Of a stretch of 25,000 nt of DNA, positions 22,288-25,000 are shown one piece after another. Every line of letters starts with the position of its first letter. Within the stretch, counting starts at the first letter, position 1. The translations under genes and the position numbers were made by a program. The stretch comes from Symbiodinium natans (taxonomy: Eukaryota; Sar; Dinophyceae; Suessiales; Symbiodiniaceae): positions 870,816 through 895,815 of the forward strand of contig CAJNDS010002723.1 of the NCBI GenBank assembly GCA_905221605.1. The letters are read 5' to 3'. The notes under the pieces were generated by a model. That model did not search any database, had not been told where the DNA came from, and was given only the letters and a program-made list of their open reading frames with translations.

Positions 22288-22695
22288 CATGAAAACCTCG
22301 ATTCCAGTACTAAGCCAGTACTGATAATCAACGACAATCCAGCATCATGACAACCTCGGTTCCAGTACTAAGCCAGTACTGAAAAGCAACGACAATCCAG
22401 CCGGGATCATGAAAACCTCGCTTCCAGTACTAAGCCAGTACTGAAAATCAACGACAATCCAACCGGGATCATGAAAATTTCGATTCCAGTACCAAGCCAG
22501 ATCATGAAAACCTCGATTCCAGTACTAAGCCAGCACTGAAAATCAACGACAATCCAGCCGGGATCATGAAAACCTCGATTCCAGTACTCAGCCAGTACTG
22601 AAAATCAACGACAGTCCAGCCGGGATCATGAAAGCCTCGATTCCAGTACTAAGCCAGTACTGAAAATCAGCGGCAATCCGGCCGGGATCATGAAA
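22288..22695 (+). repeat. Second, degraded block of the 62-bp minisatellite
   Basis: About seven copies (starts near 22304, 22362, 22424, 22486, 22519, 22581, 22643), two shortened by deletion. Same orientation as the main block. Confidence 0.95.
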
Positions 22696-22979
22696 TGCTG
22701 GCCTGCGAGAACGCGAAATACCAAAAGCGATAACAACAGCTGCAAAGCCGCGGCAGCAGCTTTGAATTTTGCCGCTCGCTCATATATATATATATATATA
22801 CATATATTCATATGTACATACGCATACATGTAAAAACGCATGCACACGCACATAGATACAGATATACATGTGTATATATACATATATATATATGAGAATG
22901 ACATTGAAGAACTGACAGAGAAGTTATGCACAATACCACTAGCAACAGCACATTGGGGGCGCCCACGGTCACCACAAAT
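22696..22979. other. TA/TATATACA microsatellites with a short open island
   Basis: (TA)n at 22783-22800 and TATACATA words to 22894. The frame NDIEELTEKLCTIPLATAHW (22897-22960) leads into the 9-bp satellite; not supported as a gene. Confidence 0.4.
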
Positions 22980-23265
22980 TGTCATTGCCCCACTTGCCCC
23001 ATTTGCCCCACGTGCTTTTCCGGAAGAGCTAATAATCCACGTTGCCCCGCTTGCCCCACTTGCCCCACTTGCCACCCCACTTTCCCACCTGCCCCCAAGT
23101 GGGGCAAGCGGCGCAAGTGGCAGAAATCACTTAGCGGCCCACACGGGGGCAAGTGGGGCAAGTGGGGCAAGCGGGGCAACGTCGCTTTCCACCCAAGAAC
23201 CAGAGCAAGTGGGGCAAGCGGGGCAAGTGGCAGAAAACACTTCGCGGCCCACTTTTGCACGCCCA
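22980..23265. repeat. 9-bp satellite TTGCCCCAC in head-to-head inverted arrays
   Basis: TTGCCCCAC units run to about 23095, then the complement (AAGTGGGGC) to 23230, so the transcript could fold on itself. A 47-bp block (AAGTGGCAGAAA, CACTT, CGGCCCAC) is duplicated at 23098 and 23207. Frames across it give three-residue repeats such as LAP and GAS. Confidence 0.9.
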
Positions 23266-23580
23266 CTGCAACAGCAGCAATAGCGACCTATTGACATTCA
23301 AAAATTCACCATCACCATGATCATCAGCATAGTATGGATAAAATCATGCCCGCACATATATACATATAAAAAATATGTTTATATATATATCACACGCACC
23401 CATACGTATAGGTACAATATGTCTCTGTGTGTGTATGTACACATGTTTATGTACATGTATGTGTGATATCTAGCTCTCTATCTCTCTACAAATATAAATA
23501 CATATACATATAAATACATATAGATAGAAAGTAAATACAAACGTAAATACGTACATACATATATATATATATATGCATCA
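23266..23580. repeat. AT-rich stretch with TATACATA/TATG microsatellites
   Basis: Several (TATA)n, (GT)n and TACATA runs between 23355 and 23577. No gene seen. Confidence 0.8.
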
Positions 23581-23788
23581 AGCACTAATCGCAACAATTT
23601 CTGAAGATCCCAGTCCTAGCACCACGTGCAGCGGCACAAAGATGACAACCTTCACCTTCGGTTATCATGATTTGTTTGGCTTGCCACCTGGATAAGAGGG
23701 CATAGGGTTGAGCAGCAGGATGCAGGAGAGAAAGGCCCGGCAAAGCTTGCGTCCACAAACAGCCCTGTTCGCGACATCGTGTCTGCAG

Positions 23789-23845
23789 GCCTGTCCCATC
23801 TGCCGCGCGGCGGTGACGGGCCTGTTTGCCACTTTTAGTGGATAA
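23789..23845 (+). CDS. Candidate last exon with the CPIC pair of a RING-like finger
   Basis: GTGTCTGCAG, then ACPICRAAVTGLFATFSG and TAA. CPICR is the characteristic last knuckle of RING fingers. The frame is open upstream from 23694 (for example MQERKARQSLRPQTALFATS before CLQACPICR), so the exon may be longer. A longer minus-strand frame (23585-23908) overlaps but lacks motifs. Confidence 0.5.
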   Translation, partial: ACPICRAAVTGLFATFSG

Positions 23846-23981
23846 ATTTTTCTGGCGCGAGATATGCGCAGACGTCCTTGAAACTATGACAAACCATGAC
23901 TGATGCAAACTGGAGGGTCGAGTACAGGCCGTTGATCGGGCTATAGTACGCAGCCCATTTCTTGCAGCAGTTGCATAGAAG

Positions 23982-24341
23982 CTATGTCAGCTGTCTACGC
24001 GTGTCACCTGTCTTACGTAGGAGCTTTTCGCTGAATTGCGGCCGAAATGAGGTTTCATCATGTTTGAGACAGTTGTTTCGGCTCAGGGTTTTGCATTCGG
24101 CGTTGTCGGGTGCTGGCCTTAGCCAGAGAGCCCAATACCCGTCATTAACGACTGTCGTCTTTTGAACCATCGAGAAAGCCCCTTGCTGGACCTGGATGTC
24201 TTTGCCCCACTCTTTCTTGGCCTCTTCTCGGTCACCCTTGCGATTTGCGTTGCGACGCGGAAGTGCACGATGCCACCCATTCGGGCAAGCTGAGTGTGCC
24301 CATGCGAAGCGCAGCCTGTGACTTAGGGAGCGAGTACAGAT
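23982..24341 (-). CDS. Candidate minus-strand exon, unknown hydrophilic protein
   Basis: CTCGCAG (complement of 24342-24348), then about 119 codons: ICTRSLSHRLRFAWAHSACP, RKGDREEAKKEWGKDIQVQQ, VVNDGYWALWLRPAPDNAEC, ending DTRRQLT and TAG. Residue balance is natural, and the frame contains no repeats. The lack of an initiating ATG suggests an internal or terminal exon. No family recognised. Confidence 0.45.
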   Translation of the reverse strand: MCTRSLSHRLRFAWAHSACPNGWHRALPRRNANRKGDREEAKKEWGKDIQVQQGAFSMVQKTTVVNDGYWALWLRPAPDNAECKTLSRNNCLKHDETSFRPQFSEKLLRKTGDTRRQLT

Positions 24342-24394
24342 CTGCGAGGTCACGGGTCAGTCGTTTCTTGCAGTGTGCTGTTGTAATACCGCAC

Positions 24395-24467
24395 CGCCCT
24401 CAGAAGTAGGCGTGCGTGGGCTTTTCTTTCCGCCTGCCATTTCTCGCATCGCCCTCAGAAGTAGGCG
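24395..24467 (+). repeat. 18-bp direct duplication
   Basis: CGCCCTCAGAAGTAGGCG at 24395-24412 and 24450-24467, identical; each copy has CGCC/GGCG inverted ends. Confidence 0.9.
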
Positions 24468-24834
24468 CGAGAAAGCCCCAATACCGTTTTGTTCTTATTC
24501 TTGTTAATCTTATAAGCCGTATGGCCGTTTCCAAAAATTTGGGGCACCCGTTCACTCGGAAGGTTCGTAGCAAAAGGCTTCTAAAGGATGTTTGGTGTAT
24601 ATCAGGGCAACCCTCAAGCGGTTTCATGGTACTTTCAGGAATGTCTTTTGACTAAGGGGCACTGTGCTTGGCGGTGCAAGCTACACTGCGCCTGCTCAAC
24701 CAGAACTGAGTTGTTCATGTTTAAACCACTTTCAGCGTCGAAGATCCACTATCGTCCGTGTTAAGAGAGGGTCCATGTACTTGACTGAGTATGTGGGGTA
24801 GTTTACCTCATGAAGATACAGGTGTTATAGGGAT
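24468..24834. other. Spacer, no gene supported
   Basis: Frames of 75-79 codons overlap on both strands (24400-24655); neither has recognisable content or a credible start. Confidence 0.4.
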
Positions 24835-25000
24835 ACTAAACCCCCCACCCTAACCCCTAAACCCTACACCCCCTAAACCCTAAACCCTACACCCCTAAAC
24901 CCCAAACCTACACCCCTAAACTCCAAACCTACACCCCTAAACCCCAGACCTACACCCCTAAACCCTACACCCCTAAACCCTAAAACCTAAAACCTAAACC
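24835..25000 (-). repeat. CCCTAAA-type tract with ACACCCCTAAACCCC variant
   Basis: Longer units (CTACACCCCTAAACC) alternate with CCCTAAA; continues to the window edge. Confidence 0.93.

Noticed and set aside
22626-23294. Several 94-149 codon frames over the 9-bp satellite and TA repeats
   Set aside because: Frames on both strands are open only because of 9-bp periodicity; no independent coding evidence.
1-25000. Window as a true chromosome end
   Set aside because: The tracts are internal, short and in both orientations, with genes and elements between them. The 24835-25000 tract reaches the edge but has non-canonical units.
1-25000. Spliced-leader, snRNA, 5S rRNA or transposase/reverse-transcriptase genes
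   Set aside because: I looked for the dinoflagellate spliced-leader core, snRNA signatures and catalytic motifs and found none that could be supported.

Overview
The window reads as eukaryotic nuclear DNA, most probably from a dinoflagellate (Symbiodiniaceae- or Polarella-like; inferred, about 0.65). The grounds are: dozens of blocks of the plant-type telomere repeat TTTAGGG/CCCTAAA scattered through the interior on both strands; short GC-rich coding islands separated by small introns; a membrane protein with several ShKT-type cysteine modules, a domain abundant in dinoflagellates; and short inverted-repeat elements that behave like introners. Nothing prokaryotic, organellar or viral was recognised, and no rRNA, tRNA, snRNA or spliced-leader gene could be supported.

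Layout. 1-2.6 kb holds the one well-supported gene, a multi-pass membrane protein with a cysteine-rich tail. Its large exon (682-2596) is interrupted in frame at 2236-2340 by a 105-bp GT-AG intron with terminal inverted repeats and a 4-bp target duplication; up to three small exons lie upstream across telomere-repeat-bearing introns. 2.6-11 kb is mostly non-coding: telomere-type tracts, short inverted-repeat elements, microsatellites, a large degenerate inverted array at 8.45-9.2 kb and an unassigned stretch at 9.2-10.1 kb. 11-19.7 kb is a chain of small plus-strand exon-like islands (27-231 nt, many coiled-coil-like, many opening and closing at codon boundaries), separated by TTTAGGG/CCCTAAA tracts and inverted-repeat elements. 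They look like pieces of one or more genes whose introns are filled by these repeats. 19-24 kb carries pieces that together resemble a RING finger (19080, 20162, 23789), a 14-copy 62-bp minisatellite, a long CT microsatellite inside an open frame, and a 9-bp inverted satellite. A minus-strand frame lies at 23982-24341. The window ends in another CCCTAAA-type tract.

Two processes seem to shape the region. (1) Short terminal-inverted-repeat elements of several families (called A, B and C here) insert with roughly 4-bp duplications. Family A ends in a splice-acceptor-like GTAG and sits next to open frames. (2) Telomere-type repeats are inserted internally; at four or five sites they are flanked by 20-35 bp direct duplications of local sequence, as expected of break repair with telomere-repeat capture. 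Exon calls were made by eye from frame openness and splice-like borders; GC-rich islands are often open in several frames, so most small exons carry low or moderate confidence.
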